DNA of 64,000 nt from Alteromonas portus. Lineage in GTDB: Bacteria > Pseudomonadota > Gammaproteobacteria > Enterobacterales > Alteromonadaceae. Below the pieces are notes generated by a model. It worked only from the letters and a program-made list of their open reading frames with translations, had not been told where the DNA came from and did not search any database. Both the position numbers and the translations under genes were made by a program. How positions within the stretch are numbered: the stretch's first letter is position 1; each line of letters opens with the position of its first letter. The DNA is taken from NCBI RefSeq assembly GCF_005117025.1, contig NZ_SWCO01000006.1:34858-98857 (forward strand). Direction: 5' to 3'. Shown piece by piece: positions 46,370 to 55,626 of this stretch.

Positions 46370-47089
46370 TTATTGTTTTTCACGCATGGCCAACGATAAA
46401 CGCTTTTGAATCGGCGTTGGCAATATGTGCATAAAGCGCAGAATAAAGCCAAAAAACCTAGGGAAAAAAACTGTTTGCTTATTGCTTTCTATTCCCTTAA
46501 GCATAGCTTCGGCAGCTTCTTCTGCACTAATTTTCATTGGCATTTCAAAATCATTTTTGTCGGTTAAAGGGGTTTCAACAAAGCCAGGTGAAACAGCCTG
46601 TACTTTGACTCCTTTGTGATTAAGGTCGACTTCTAGAGACTTGGTGAAATAGTGTAGGGCTGCTTTACTCGCTCCATACGCTTGGGTTCGCGTGAAAGGT
46701 AGTAAACGGGCCATACTGTCTACGATGACTAGCTTGTCGCCATTCTTTAGTCGCGGAAGCAGCGCATCAACACAGTGAACTACGCCGAAGAAGTTTGGCT
46801 CGAAAACGCGGCGGAACATGTCAGGTTCGAAGTCATCAACGTCGACATATTCGCATGTACCAGCATTAAGTACTGCAATGTCGAATTTGACCGTGGCCAA
46901 TGCTTGGCGAGTATCGTCAAGGTTGGTAACATCGAACTGGCAAACGTCAATATTACTGTATTTAGCAAGCTCGTTGAGTTGATCTTCATTACGACCGCAA
47001 GCAATAACTGAATATCCCCTGTTAGCTGCATGAATTGCTAATGCTTTGCCTATACCTGACGTGGCGCCAGTAATTAAAACGGTTTTCAC
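46370..47089 (-). CDS. Short-chain dehydrogenase/reductase
   Basis: A 239-residue classical SDR. The cofactor motif TGATSGIGKAL (TGxxxGIG) is at residues 7-17, NAG is in LNAGTCEYV, and the catalytic Ser-Tyr-Lys is present as VDSMARLLPFTRTQAYGASKAAL (Tyr and Lys in YGASK). Its substrate is unknown. It overlaps the NTF2-like gene by four bases and precedes the flavoprotein gene, so it belongs to the lipid operon. Confidence 0.88.
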   Translation of the reverse strand: MKTVLITGATSGIGKALAIHAANRGYSVIACGRNEDQLNELAKYSNIDVCQFDVTNLDDTRQALATVKFDIAVLNAGTCEYVDVDDFEPDMFRRVFEPNFFGVVHCVDALLPRLKNGDKLVIVDSMARLLPFTRTQAYGASKAALHYFTKSLEVDLNHKGVKVQAVSPGFVETPLTDKNDFEMPMKISAEEAAEAMLKGIESNKQTVFFPRFFGFILRFMHILPTPIQKRLSLAMREKQ

Positions 47090-47529
47090 TTTGCTAGCTT
47101 CCCTTTGATCTTTTTAATTATAAAACCCAAGATAGGTACGTGCTCGTAAACCATTTCGCCCAAATCGTAATAATCCTTGTGATAGATGATAAAATTATTT
47201 CTAACACTAAGTTGCGTAGAGCCATCTAAGGTTATTTTTTTAGCGTTATCTTTTAACACCAGAGTCATGGTCCAGTTCACAACGTGGGTCACGTTTGAAT
47301 GGCGCGATGATATTTGTTTTGAGCAGGTGAAAATGTCAGCTATATCGAATTTACAACTTTCGGCTTGCGTTAAAAGGTTAGCGAAATAGTTTTTAACCTC
47401 TTCTATTCCGCGGTGAGTGGTGATTGGGTCGATAAATAGAATGTCATCAGCATAGACGCCTTCTAAGTCCACCGGAGAGATCTGACATATATCTGTGTAA
47501 ATTTTACAAAAGTGTGTAATCACATCCAT
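47086..47529 (-). CDS. NTF2-like (SnoaL-type) protein, first gene of the lipid operon
   Basis: A 147-residue NTF2-fold protein with a SnoaL-like layout: an N-terminal helix (ITHFCKIYTDICQISPVDLEGVY), the strand FIDPITTHRGIEEVKNYFANLL, and C-terminal strands (IIYHKDYYDLGEMVYEHVPILG). Such proteins bind small hydrophobic ligands. It precedes the SDR, flavoprotein, DUF1365 and Cfa-like genes, and the same set accompanies ECF-ChrR modules in other gammaproteobacteria. The function is unassigned. Confidence 0.75.
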   Translation of the reverse strand: MDVITHFCKIYTDICQISPVDLEGVYADDILFIDPITTHRGIEEVKNYFANLLTQAESCKFDIADIFTCSKQISSRHSNVTHVVNWTMTLVLKDNAKKITLDGSTQLSVRNNFIIYHKDYYDLGEMVYEHVPILGFIIKKIKGKLAK

Positions 47530-47666
47530 TCAGCTTCCCTAACGTCTAGGTTTGTTAAATAAATCGTCGACCTGTCTCTGTAATTCTGTTTAGACGAATT
47601 ACTATTTTTCAAATATTGTCTGCAAGTCTCTGATCTAAAATTTGTTAATATTGCTACTCAAAAACT

Positions 47667-47696
47667 AAATTACATTAAACGACCTTCTTAAGATCA
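47667..47696 (-). promoter_or_regulatory. Candidate ECF-type promoter for the lipid operon
   Basis: On the minus strand, TGATCT is followed by 18 bases and TAATTT. This resembles the TGATC-type -35 sequence reported for RpoE-ChrR group sigma factors. It would leave a leader of about 130 bases before the NTF2-like gene. Tentative, as the -10 part is AT-rich and weakly diagnostic. Confidence 0.3.
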
Positions 47697-47731
47697 TGTT
47701 TTTCCGATTATCTGTGAAAAATTTTCCCATT

Positions 47732-47761
47732 CGATCCTATTTGTACTCAGTTGCGTAATCA
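47732..47761 (+). promoter_or_regulatory. Candidate ECF-type promoter for the LON-domain gene
   Basis: CGATCC (47732-47737), an 18-base spacer and TAATCA (47756-47761) resemble the same ECF type as the minus-strand site nearby. A start near 47767 would give a leader of about 20 bases before the ATG at 47788. If correct, the LON-domain gene is in the ChrR-controlled regulon. Confidence 0.35.
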
Positions 47762-47787
47762 TTTTCGTGTTTTTGGAAGTGTCGAGT

Positions 47788-48363
47788 ATGAGTGTAGAAC
47801 GTTTTCCCTTATTTCCTTTATCTGCGCACCTTCTGCCTGAAGGCAGGATGGCATTGCGTATTTTCGAGCCGAGATATGTGCGCATGGTCAAAGAGGCATG
47901 TGCCGAAAATAAAGGCTTTGTGATGTGTATGCTTAATGCGAACGGTGACAAAAACTCGAACGAGCATATCCACAAAATTGGAACATACGCACAAGTTGTG
48001 GACTTTGATATGCTCGATGATGGGTTGCTTGGCATAAAGGTTGCTGGTTCTCATTTAGTTGAGGTAAATAGCATTGAAGTTGAAAAAGATGGACTTCGTA
48101 CCGGCAGTTGTAAGGTGTTAGCGCCTTGGCAGTGCGATTTGGCTCCTCAACAAATAGCGCCTATGGATGAGCGGCTTAAAGAAATATTTGGAAGTTACGA
48201 AGAATTGGCAGCGCTGTATGAAGCGCCAAAGTTTGAATGTCCCAATTGGGTACTGAATCGATGGTTAGAATTACTACCGGTCGATGGGTCTCAAAAACAA
48301 CACTTTCTTGCGCAAAGAGAATGTACTGAATTGCTTAATTATCTCTCTGCGCTGATAGCTTAA
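47788..48363 (+). CDS. LON N-terminal substrate-binding domain protein
   Basis: A 191-residue protein with only the Lon N-domain (PUA-like) fold: FPLFPLSAHLLPEGRMALRIFEPRYVRMV, then GTYAQVVDFDMLDDGLLGIKVAGSHLVEVN. There is no ATPase or protease part. I chose the ATG at 47788 (GGAAG upstream); the frame is open to 47767. It stands between the lipid operon and the ECF sigma gene and may be coregulated with them. A substrate-recognition or adaptor role is inferred. Confidence 0.8.
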   Translation: MSVERFPLFPLSAHLLPEGRMALRIFEPRYVRMVKEACAENKGFVMCMLNANGDKNSNEHIHKIGTYAQVVDFDMLDDGLLGIKVAGSHLVEVNSIEVEKDGLRTGSCKVLAPWQCDLAPQQIAPMDERLKEIFGSYEELAALYEAPKFECPNWVLNRWLELLPVDGSQKQHFLAQRECTELLNYLSALIA

Positions 48364-48479
48364 GATGTGGTTGTGACGGACATTACAAATTCGTAATCGA
48401 ATATTTGCAAATTTTGCAAACGCTTTAAGTCTGAACGCCGTAGAATGATACAACCAAAACGGAAAAGCGGACGAATCTT

Positions 48480-49091
48480 ATGTTAGTTGGAATTCCTTTG
48501 GAACAAAGTAACAGCACAATCAAACCTAAAGAATGTGCTACTGAAATGTCTGATTACCTAGTCGCGGTTGCTGAGGCCAGATGCAAGCGGTCGTTTGCAC
48601 GAGTATTTAATTATTTCGCACCTCGCTTACGTTCTTACGCACTGAAGCAAATGGGTAATGAGGCGTTAGCTATGGAATTGGTGCAAGACACAATGTCGAA
48701 TGTATGGCAAAAAGCACACCTTTTTAACGCTGAAAAAGGGTCTCCATCAACGTGGATTTTCACCATCGCGCGAAATATACGCTTCGACATGCTGCGCAAG
48801 CTGCAGAATCGAAAGGAAGACGTATGTTCTGATGATTTATGGCCAGTGCTTTGCGAGCAGACAGCAGATGCGAATGAAGCGCCACTTGACGAACAGGTCA
48901 CGTTAGAGCAAATTGGTTATCTATTTGAATCTTTGCCAGTAAAACAAAAAGCAGTTGTTGAAGCTATATATATCGATGGTAAGTCACAGCAAGAAGTTGC
49001 TGACGAACTTTCTATCCCATTAGGTACAGTAAAGTCGCGCACACGTTTGGCGTTACAACGATTAAAGGTCATGTTAAACGATAATGATTAG
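48480..49091 (+). CDS. ECF sigma factor paired with ChrR
   Basis: A 203-residue ECF sigma factor of the RpoE-ChrR group, distinct from the envelope sigma-E at 10649. Region 2 is FARVFNYFAPRLRSYALKQMG and ELVQDTMSNVWQKAHLFN with STWIFTIARN; region 4 is LPVKQKAVVEAIYIDGKSQQEVADEL and PLGTVKSRTRLALQRLK. In known systems, such factors respond to singlet oxygen. An in-frame ATG downstream (MSDYLVAV) is an alternative start. It overlaps its anti-sigma gene by eight bases. Confidence 0.9.
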   Translation: MLVGIPLEQSNSTIKPKECATEMSDYLVAVAEARCKRSFARVFNYFAPRLRSYALKQMGNEALAMELVQDTMSNVWQKAHLFNAEKGSPSTWIFTIARNIRFDMLRKLQNRKEDVCSDDLWPVLCEQTADANEAPLDEQVTLEQIGYLFESLPVKQKAVVEAIYIDGKSQQEVADELSIPLGTVKSRTRLALQRLKVMLNDND

Positions 49092-49827
49092 GTTTCATCC
49101 GAGTGCCCAACAACTTAAAGATTTCGTTGAGGGCACACTGTCACCTGCTATATCTTTGATGGTTTCCGCACATTGTGACATGTGCGAGAAGTGCCAGCGC
49201 TTTGTAGAAATTGAGACAGAAAGCTTGGCTGCCCAAATGATTTCGGCAGCAAATGAAAATGTCGACGACACGTCAGACATAGCTTTTCAATTTGGCGACA
49301 TGCTGTCGCAAATAACCCAACTCCCTTCTTTAGACCAAGATAGCATTGAACCGATGGCGACTTTGGAATATCGAGAGTCAATGCATAAGTCTAGCAAAGC
49401 GCCTGAAAGCTCAGGATTGAAGACTATCGAATTGGATGGTCGGACATTTACGCTACCTCGTACACTGCATCGTTACATCGACAAGACAGGCAACTGGTCG
49501 AGTTTAGTCGGTAAACTTTGGCAGGCGCCTGTGGATTTAGGCAATCAAGGCGTTGCTAATTTTATTTTTATGGGGAGTGACGGCAGCGTTCCAGAGCACA
49601 CTCACCGAGGTACTGAATATACGCTAGTTATAGACGGTGAATTTAGTGACGGGCTGAGTCGATATGACACGGGCGATTTTATTTTCATGGATGGTGAGAA
49701 AACACATACGCCTAAAGCCGAAGGTAAAGACGGATGTTTGGTATTTAGCATCGTTGACCAGCCATTACATTTCACTTCAGGTTTGGCAAGATTGCTTAAT
49801 CCATTCAGTCATTTATTTTTCCGCTAA
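49084..49827 (+). CDS. ChrR-type zinc anti-sigma factor with cupin domain
   Basis: A 247-residue ChrR family anti-sigma factor. The N-terminal zinc domain carries the HxxxCxxC motif in SAHCDMCEKCQRF with an upstream His (RFHPSAQQL). The C-terminal cupin (about 160-230) contains VPEHTHRGTEYTLVIDG (HxH and Glu ligands) and FMDGEKTHTPKAEG. In Rhodobacter sphaeroides, the cupin is needed for the singlet-oxygen response while the N-domain binds sigma. It overlaps the sigma gene, so the pair is coupled. A terminator follows. Confidence 0.92.
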   Translation: MIRFHPSAQQLKDFVEGTLSPAISLMVSAHCDMCEKCQRFVEIETESLAAQMISAANENVDDTSDIAFQFGDMLSQITQLPSLDQDSIEPMATLEYRESMHKSSKAPESSGLKTIELDGRTFTLPRTLHRYIDKTGNWSSLVGKLWQAPVDLGNQGVANFIFMGSDGSVPEHTHRGTEYTLVIDGEFSDGLSRYDTGDFIFMDGEKTHTPKAEGKDGCLVFSIVDQPLHFTSGLARLLNPFSHLFFR

Positions 49828-49881
49828 ACCTTTTATCAGAATAAAATCATTTGTTAAAAATTGCTGCAGATACTAACAGAA

Positions 49882-49911
49882 ACAAAAAACGCACTTATGT
49901 GCGTTTTTTGT
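49882..49911. terminator. Bidirectional terminator between chrR-like gene and bamD
   Basis: AAAAAACGCAC/GTGCGTTTTTT with a TTAT loop has A and T runs on both sides, ending the convergent ChrR-like and bamD transcripts. Confidence 0.9.
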
Positions 49912-49942
49912 TTATTGGCATTTAATAAATCCAGCAATTTAT

Positions 49943-50707
49943 CTAACTAATAAATTCGCTGTCTGGATAGTTTAGCTTTAGTGTCTTCATTGCATTATCG
50001 CGAAGCTCTGTTAAACCGAGCTGCTCATAGCTTGAAACCATAATTTCCAGAGCTTGTTGTACCTGCGTGGTGTTAGGGAAGTGCTCAATCACATAGCGAC
50101 CGCGGTTAGCTGCAGCTACATAAGCCTCCCGTCTCATATAAAAACGTGCAATAGCAATTTCATAGCGTGCTAATCTATCCTTTATATGCACCATACGCTG
50201 CTTAGCGTCTGCGGCATACTTACTATCTGGATATTGCTGGATAAGCCTGCGGAAATCTTCAAACGCTGCACGAGACTTCGAAGGATCTCTATCCGTACGA
50301 TCAATATTCATCAACTCTTGGAACAGATTGCTGTCTGACTCCATGTTGGTTAATCCACGCATGTAGTAAGCATAATCAACATCAGAATGATTAGGGTTTA
50401 ATCGGATGAATCTGTCGATAGTGGCAAGGGTTTCTTCGTTTTTGCCTGACTTGTAATAGCTGTAAATAAGATCCAATTGCACTTGATGCGATAAAGGACC
50501 AAACGGATAACGAGAATCCAGTGCGCTTAACGTTTGTGCTGCAGCGCTGAAGTTACCCACTTCCATACTCTGCTTTGCTCTGTCATACAGTTGCTGTGCA
50601 CCCATGTTAGCTAAAACGGCTTTTTCTTCTTTATCTGAAGAACTACATCCTGCAACAGATACCATAGCACCCAATAGAACGGGAGCCAGTAAACGAAATG
50701 ATTTCAT
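49943..50707 (-). CDS. bamD: Outer-membrane assembly lipoprotein BamD
   Basis: A 254-residue lipoprotein of the beta-barrel assembly machine. The signal peptide ends in a lipobox with Cys21 (VSVAGC). Five TPR-like helical repeats follow: LYDRAKQSMEVGNFSAAAQTLSALDSRYPFGP, YYKSGKNEETLATIDRFIRLNP, the FQELMNIDRTDRDPSKSR insertion and YYMRGL. The DxRYPFGP motif and length match E. coli BamD (245). It is monocistronic, with rluD divergent. Confidence 0.95.
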   Translation of the reverse strand: MKSFRLLAPVLLGAMVSVAGCSSSDKEEKAVLANMGAQQLYDRAKQSMEVGNFSAAAQTLSALDSRYPFGPLSHQVQLDLIYSYYKSGKNEETLATIDRFIRLNPNHSDVDYAYYMRGLTNMESDSNLFQELMNIDRTDRDPSKSRAAFEDFRRLIQQYPDSKYAADAKQRMVHIKDRLARYEIAIARFYMRREAYVAAANRGRYVIEHFPNTTQVQQALEIMVSSYEQLGLTELRDNAMKTLKLNYPDSEFIS

Positions 50708-50854
50708 AATAATTCTATTTTCCTGCTAAACAGTTTAATACTTCGCTGTCTAAGCTCATGTGTTAAACAACAACACTTTGATTGCATTCTAACGTACTAA
50801 CGATGAGAAAAACCATACAAAAACGTAAACAAAGCAGTGTACAGCGTGAATACT

Positions 50855-50863
50855 TGTTATAAT
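50855..50863 (+). promoter_or_regulatory. Extended -10 promoter for rluD
   Basis: TGTTATAAT (TG at 50855-50856, TATAAT at 50858-50863) is an extended -10 box 30 bases before the rluD start. The -35 region is weak. Confidence 0.5.
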
Positions 50864-50892
50864 ACCTTTTTTTAGACGTAATCAATGGTGTT

Positions 50893-51876
50893 ATGACACA
50901 GTCGCCGAACACAATACAATTAGAAGCTTCAACGGAAGCTACGCATTTTGGTTTACGGTTAGATCAGGTTTTGGCTGATTTGTTCCCTGAATATTCTCGT
51001 TCTAAGTTAAAAACTTGGATTCAAGACGGGAATGTTGCAGTAAACGGTGAAGTAATCACCGTACCCCGACACAAAATGCAAATGGATGAACTTGTTACTG
51101 TACAGGCCGAAATGGATGTTCAGGTAACAAGCGAAGCGCAAGACATCGCGCTGAACATCGTTTATGAAGATGAGCATATCTTAGTAATAAACAAGCCTGC
51201 GGATTTAGTTGTGCACCCGGGTGCGGGAAACCCAAGTGGTACCGTGCTAAATGCCTTGTTAAATCATTGTCCAGAAATAGACAAAGTCCCTCGTGCAGGC
51301 ATTGTTCACCGTCTTGATAAAGATACGACAGGTTTGATGGTTGTGGCAAAAACGATACCTGCGCAAACTCACCTTGTTGATCAACTGCAACGCCGCGAAA
51401 TGAGCCGCGAATACGAAGCTGTTGCCTTAGGTACAATGGTTGCTGGTGGTATCGTCGATGCGCCAATCGGAAGGCACGCGACGAAACGCACTCACATGGC
51501 AGTACGTGAAATGGGTAAGCCGGCGGTAACGCATTTTCGTGTTATTGAAAAATTCCGTGCGTATACACATCTGCGCTTGAAACTCGAAACCGGTCGTACA
51601 CACCAAATTCGCGTTCACATGGCCCACATTAAGCACCCATTGCTGGGCGATCAGGTTTATGGCGGGCGCCCTCGTTTACCTAAAGGCGCATCTGAAGAAT
51701 TTATCGCCGCGCTTCGTGGTTTCCAGCGTCAGGCATTACACGCAGCCCAACTCTCACTGTTTCACCCTGAGACTGAAGAGTGGATGACGTGGAAAGCACC
51801 TCTACCTCAGGATATGCAGGACTTGCTTAAAGCCGTGAAAAAGGACACCGCGGACAATCCTCAGGATATGCTTTAG
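50893..51876 (+). CDS. rluD: 23S rRNA pseudouridine synthase RluD
   Basis: A 327-residue pseudouridine synthase that modifies helix 69 of 23S rRNA at 1911/1915/1917. An N-terminal S4 domain (GLRLDQVLADLFPEYSRSKLKTWIQDG) precedes the catalytic domain with HRLDKDTTGLMVVAKT (catalytic Asp). Other blocks are INKPADLVVHPGAGN and LETGRTHQIRVHMAHI. The position before pgeF and clpB, and opposite bamD, is the common gammaproteobacterial order. Confidence 0.96.
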   Translation: MTQSPNTIQLEASTEATHFGLRLDQVLADLFPEYSRSKLKTWIQDGNVAVNGEVITVPRHKMQMDELVTVQAEMDVQVTSEAQDIALNIVYEDEHILVINKPADLVVHPGAGNPSGTVLNALLNHCPEIDKVPRAGIVHRLDKDTTGLMVVAKTIPAQTHLVDQLQRREMSREYEAVALGTMVAGGIVDAPIGRHATKRTHMAVREMGKPAVTHFRVIEKFRAYTHLRLKLETGRTHQIRVHMAHIKHPLLGDQVYGGRPRLPKGASEEFIAALRGFQRQALHAAQLSLFHPETEEWMTWKAPLPQDMQDLLKAVKKDTADNPQDML

Positions 51877-51892
51877 GCATGGAGCAGGGCTT

Positions 51893-52648
51893 ATGACGTG
51901 GTCAGCTGCAAATTCACCTCTTTCATCCACGCTGGATTTGATTACGCCAGCGTGGTCATGCCCCTCTAATATTGTCGCTTACACAACGACAAGAAAAGGA
52001 GGCACGAGCTTAGGTGATTTCGCAGGCTTGAACGTTGGGGCTCATGTGGGGGATGATCTTTTATTAGTCAAAGCCAATAGAAGCGCGATACCACATAGCA
52101 ATAAAATTACGTGGTTAGAGCAAGTGCACAGCAATCGCGTAGTGTCTCTGCCGAGCGCGGACACTACCGCTGATGCGGCGCACTCTTCTTCAGTTTCACA
52201 CTTTTGCGCCATAATGACTGCAGATTGTGTACCCATCTTGTTATGTGATGAAAGTGGGCAAGAAGTCGCCGCAGTACATGCAGGTTGGAAAGGTCTTGAT
52301 ACAAACATTATCGCCAACACCGTTAGGCACTTTAGCTGTGACGCAAATAAGCTTATAGCTTGGATAGGGCCTGCAATCAGCGGCTCTTGCTATGAAGTGG
52401 ATGCTCAACTGGCAAGTAAATTTCGTCATGTAAAGGGTGCAATCGCTAATAGCTATAATAAAGGAAAATACCTGTTAGACTTACCTTTAATAGCACAAAT
52501 GCAGCTGCAACAAGCGGGTGTTAATTCAATTACGCAAAGTAACTTGTGCACTTACACTGACGAACAGCGCTTTTACTCACATCGAAGGGCAACTCATCAA
52601 AACAAACGCACGACTGGGCGAATGGTCAGCGTGATAGGCCTGCTTTAG
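51893..52648 (+). CDS. pgeF: Peptidoglycan editing factor PgeF (YfiH family)
   Basis: A 251-residue YfiH family laccase-domain protein (formerly a polyphenol oxidase annotation). Its enterobacterial member removes L-Ser from misbuilt muropeptide precursors. Zinc/copper-type ligands are in WLEQVHSN, TADCVPILL, AAVHAGWKGL and CTYTDEQRFYSHRRA. It follows rluD after 16 bases, an order also seen in E. coli, and may be translationally linked. Confidence 0.92.
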   Translation: MTWSAANSPLSSTLDLITPAWSCPSNIVAYTTTRKGGTSLGDFAGLNVGAHVGDDLLLVKANRSAIPHSNKITWLEQVHSNRVVSLPSADTTADAAHSSSVSHFCAIMTADCVPILLCDESGQEVAAVHAGWKGLDTNIIANTVRHFSCDANKLIAWIGPAISGSCYEVDAQLASKFRHVKGAIANSYNKGKYLLDLPLIAQMQLQQAGVNSITQSNLCTYTDEQRFYSHRRATHQNKRTTGRMVSVIGLL

Positions 52649-52754
52649 ATTGTTTAGAAACATGGACAGCCGTTTTTAGTCTCATCAAAGGTTTGCGCTA
52701 AATCAAATTTCATATCTTAATTGTTATCTTTTTGGCTAACTTTTCAATCTCATA

Positions 52755-52783
52755 CTTGAATCACAATTGAGCAGCCTACATAA
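52755..52783 (+). promoter_or_regulatory. Sigma-32-like heat-shock promoter for clpB
   Basis: CTTGAAT (52755-52761), a 13-base spacer and CCTACATAA (52775-52783) resemble CTTGAAA-N11-16-CCCCATNT. The -35 matches 6 of 7 positions; the -10 is imperfect. It is 117 bases from the clpB start. Confidence 0.5.
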
Positions 52784-52899
52784 CTAGAACATAAAGAATG
52801 CCATTGCGCATAGATCATTACCTACTCTGCGAGAGTTAAAATGTTCGTAACCGCGGCGTGTTACCGCAGGTATAGTTGTTCACTTATTAGGTTGAGATT

Positions 52900-55476
52900 A
52901 TGAGACTAGATAGATTTACCAGTAAATTTCAGCTCGCGATATCCGATGCTCAATCACTCGCATTGGGGCGAGATCATCAATATATTGAACCTGTCCATTT
53001 AATGACTGCCATGCTCAACCAGCAAGGTGGTTCAGTACGCCCGTTGCTTGACCAAGCAAACATTAATGTCAATGCGCTACGCTCCGCATTGAGCCAAGCA
53101 ATTGAACGTCTACCTCGAATCGAAGGCATTGGTGGCGATGTCCAATTAAGTAAAGACAGTGGCATTCTACTTAACCTTTGCGACAAGATTGCTCAGCAAC
53201 GAAAAGACGAATATATCACTTCTGAAATCTTCGTTTTGGCGGCTCTTCAGGATAAAGGGCGGTTGGGTGAAATTCTTAAAAGCCTTAATATCACTAAAGA
53301 CGCTATTGAAAGCGCGATAGATGATATGCGGGGTGGACAAAAGGTGACCGATCCCAACGCAGAAGACGTACGTCAAGCGCTTGAAAAGTACACCACAGAC
53401 CTTACTGAGCGAGCAGAACAGGGCAAGCTCGACCCGGTGATTGGGCGAGATGACGAAATTCGTCGAACGGTTCAGGTGCTGCAGCGCAGAACCAAAAACA
53501 ATCCTGTGCTTATTGGTGAGCCTGGGGTGGGTAAAACTGCTATTGTGGAAGGTTTAGCGCAGCGCATCATTAACGGCGAAGTGCCTGAAGGTTTGAAGAA
53601 CAAGCGCGTTCTTGCCCTCGACATGGGCGCATTAGTGGCGGGTGCTAAATACCGCGGTGAGTTTGAAGAACGTTTGAAGGCAGTACTAAACGAATTGGCT
53701 AAAGAAGAAGGCCGCGTCATTCTATTTGTTGACGAACTGCACACCATGGTAGGTGCCGGAAAAGGCGATGGTGCTATGGATGCTGGGAATATGCTTAAAC
53801 CCGCGTTAGCCCGTGGTGAACTGCACTGCGTGGGGGCAACCACATTAGACGAATATCGCCAATACATTGAAAAAGACGCAGCGCTTGAGCGCCGTTTCCA
53901 AAAAGTATTGGTTGAAGAGCCAAGCGTGGAAGACACCATTGCTATTCTTCGAGGCTTAAAAGAGCGCTATGAGCTCCATCACTCAGTAGATATTACCGAC
54001 CCCGCTATTGTCGCAGCGGCAAGTTTGTCACATCGTTATATTAGTGACCGTCAATTGCCGGATAAAGCCATTGACCTTATTGATGAGGCAGCTTCTAGCA
54101 TTCGATTGCAAATAGACTCTAAACCTGAGGACATGGATCGACTAGAGCGGCGTATCATCCAGCTTAAGTTGGAAGAGCAAGCGCTTGCTAAAGAGACTGA
54201 CGATGCGAGCCATAAGCGCCTTGAAATGATTGAACTAGAGCGTGAGCAGGCGGAAACCAAGTACGCAGAGCTTGAAAAAGTATGGCTGGATGAAAAAGAC
54301 GCCATGCAGGGTACTCAAAGCATTAAAGGAGAGCTTGAACAAGCTAAGCTAGATTTAGAAATTGCTCGACGGGCATCCGATTTAAACCGTATGTCGGAGC
54401 TTCAGTACGGCCGTATCCCTGAACTTGAAGCAAAGTTAGAGCAAGCAGCTGAAAACGAAACCCGTGAGACCACATTGCTTAAAAACAAAGTGACGGACAT
54501 TGAAATAGCTGATGTACTCTCTCGATGGACAGGTATACCTGTAGCTCGAATGCTTGAGGGCGAGCGAGAGAAGCTGTTACGCATGGAAGACGTACTTCAT
54601 AAACGGGTAGTTGGGCAAGAAGAAGCTGTTGAAGCAGTTTCAAATGCCATTCGCCGTTCACGTGCTGGCCTTGCCGATCCAAACAGACCTATTGGCTCAT
54701 TCTTATTCTTAGGGCCAACGGGCGTAGGCAAAACAGAGCTTTGTAAAGCCTTGGCGGGCTTTATGTTCGATACTGAAGATGCCATGGTACGTATCGATAT
54801 GTCTGAGTTTATGGAAAAACACTCGGTAGCACGCTTAGTGGGGGCGCCTCCTGGCTATGTTGGCTATGAGGAAGGTGGCTACCTAACCGAAGCTGTACGT
54901 CGCAAACCATACTCGGTCATTTTATTGGATGAGGTTGAAAAGGCACATCCAGACGTATTTAACATTCTGCTTCAAGTGTTGGATGACGGTCGTTTAACTG
55001 ATGGACAAGGGCGCACGGTAGATTTTAAAAATACGGTTGTGATCATGACGTCCAACTTAGGTTCAGACATCATTCAAGATAAGCACAACGAAAGTCAGTA
55101 TGACGATATGAAAGCGTCGGTAATGAGTGTAGTCGGGCAGCATTTCAGACCTGAATTTATAAACCGCGTAGATGATATTGTGGTATTCCACCCGCTAGGG
55201 AAAGAACAAATTAAATCAATTGCCAAAATTCAGCTTGCTTCGCTTCGCGCAAGGCTTGCAGAGAAAGGGTATAAGCTTACGCTGTCTGCCGCTGCGATGG
55301 ATAAGCTGGCAGATGCTGGGTTTGATCCTGTGTTTGGCGCGCGGCCGCTTAAGCGAGCGATACAAGTGCAGGTGGAAAATCCACTCGCCCACCAGTTACT
55401 CGCTGGCGAGCTGATACCAGACTCCACTATTCGAATAGACGCCGACGAAAGTGGCCTATTCGTGGTAAGTAGCTAA
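52900..55476 (+). CDS. clpB: ATP-dependent chaperone ClpB
   Basis: An 858-residue AAA+ disaggregase, the full family length. The Clp N-domain (residues 1-145) precedes NBD1 with Walker [10 protein letters not shown] (about 206-214) and pore motif [13 protein letters not shown]. The coiled-coil M-domain (about 400-530, with [17 protein letters not shown] and [16 protein letters not shown]) is followed by NBD2 with [10 protein letters not shown]. It works with DnaK to solubilise aggregates. ATG 52900 follows AGGTTGAG. It has its own terminator. Confidence 0.98.
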   Translation: MRLDRFTSKFQLAISDAQSLALGRDHQYIEPVHLMTAMLNQQGGSVRPLLDQANINVNALRSALSQAIERLPRIEGIGGDVQLSKDSGILLNLCDKIAQQRKDEYITSEIFVLAALQDKGRLGEILKSLNITKDAIESAIDDMRGGQKVTDPNAEDVRQALEKYTTDLTERAEQGKLDPVIGRDDEIRRTVQVLQRRTKNNPVLIGEPGVGKTAIVEGLAQRIINGEVPEGLKNKRVLALDMGALVAGAKYRGEFEERLKAVLNELAKEEGRVILFVDELHTMVGAGKGDGAMDAGNMLKPALARGELHCVGATTLDEYRQYIEKDAALERRFQKVLVEEPSVEDTIAILRGLKERYELHHSVDITDPAIVAAASLSHRYISDRQLPDKAIDLIDEAASSIRLQIDSKPEDMDRLERRIIQLKLEEQALAKETDDASHKRLEMIELEREQAETKYAELEKVWLDEKDAMQGTQSIKGELEQAKLDLEIARRASDLNRMSELQYGRIPELEAKLEQAAENETRETTLLKNKVTDIEIADVLSRWTGIPVARMLEGEREKLLRMEDVLHKRVVGQEEAVEAVSNAIRRSRAGLADPNRPIGSFLFLGPTGVGKTELCKALAGFMFDTEDAMVRIDMSEFMEKHSVARLVGAPPGYVGYEEGGYLTEAVRRKPYSVILLDEVEKAHPDVFNILLQVLDDGRLTDGQGRTVDFKNTVVIMTSNLGSDIIQDKHNESQYDDMKASVMSVVGQHFRPEFINRVDDIVVFHPLGKEQIKSIAKIQLASLRARLAEKGYKLTLSAAAMDKLADAGFDPVFGARPLKRAIQVQVENPLAHQLLAGELIPDSTIRIDADESGLFVVSS

Positions 55477-55515
55477 TAGTAATAGAAAATTCATTTATAT
55501 TAATTTCTATTACCT

Positions 55516-55544
55516 TAAAGGCACTGGAAACAGTGCCTTTTTTG
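55516..55544 (+). terminator. Terminator after clpB
   Basis: AAAGGCACTG/CAGTGCCTTT with a GAAA tetraloop and T-run, 40 bases after the clpB stop. Confidence 0.95.
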
Positions 55545-55626
55545 TTGTCTTATTATTGCTTTATCATCGACTTTTCTTTTAGTTTACTTGCTAACGAAAT
55601 TTCAACGTCAGTGTTAGGAGTTATAC

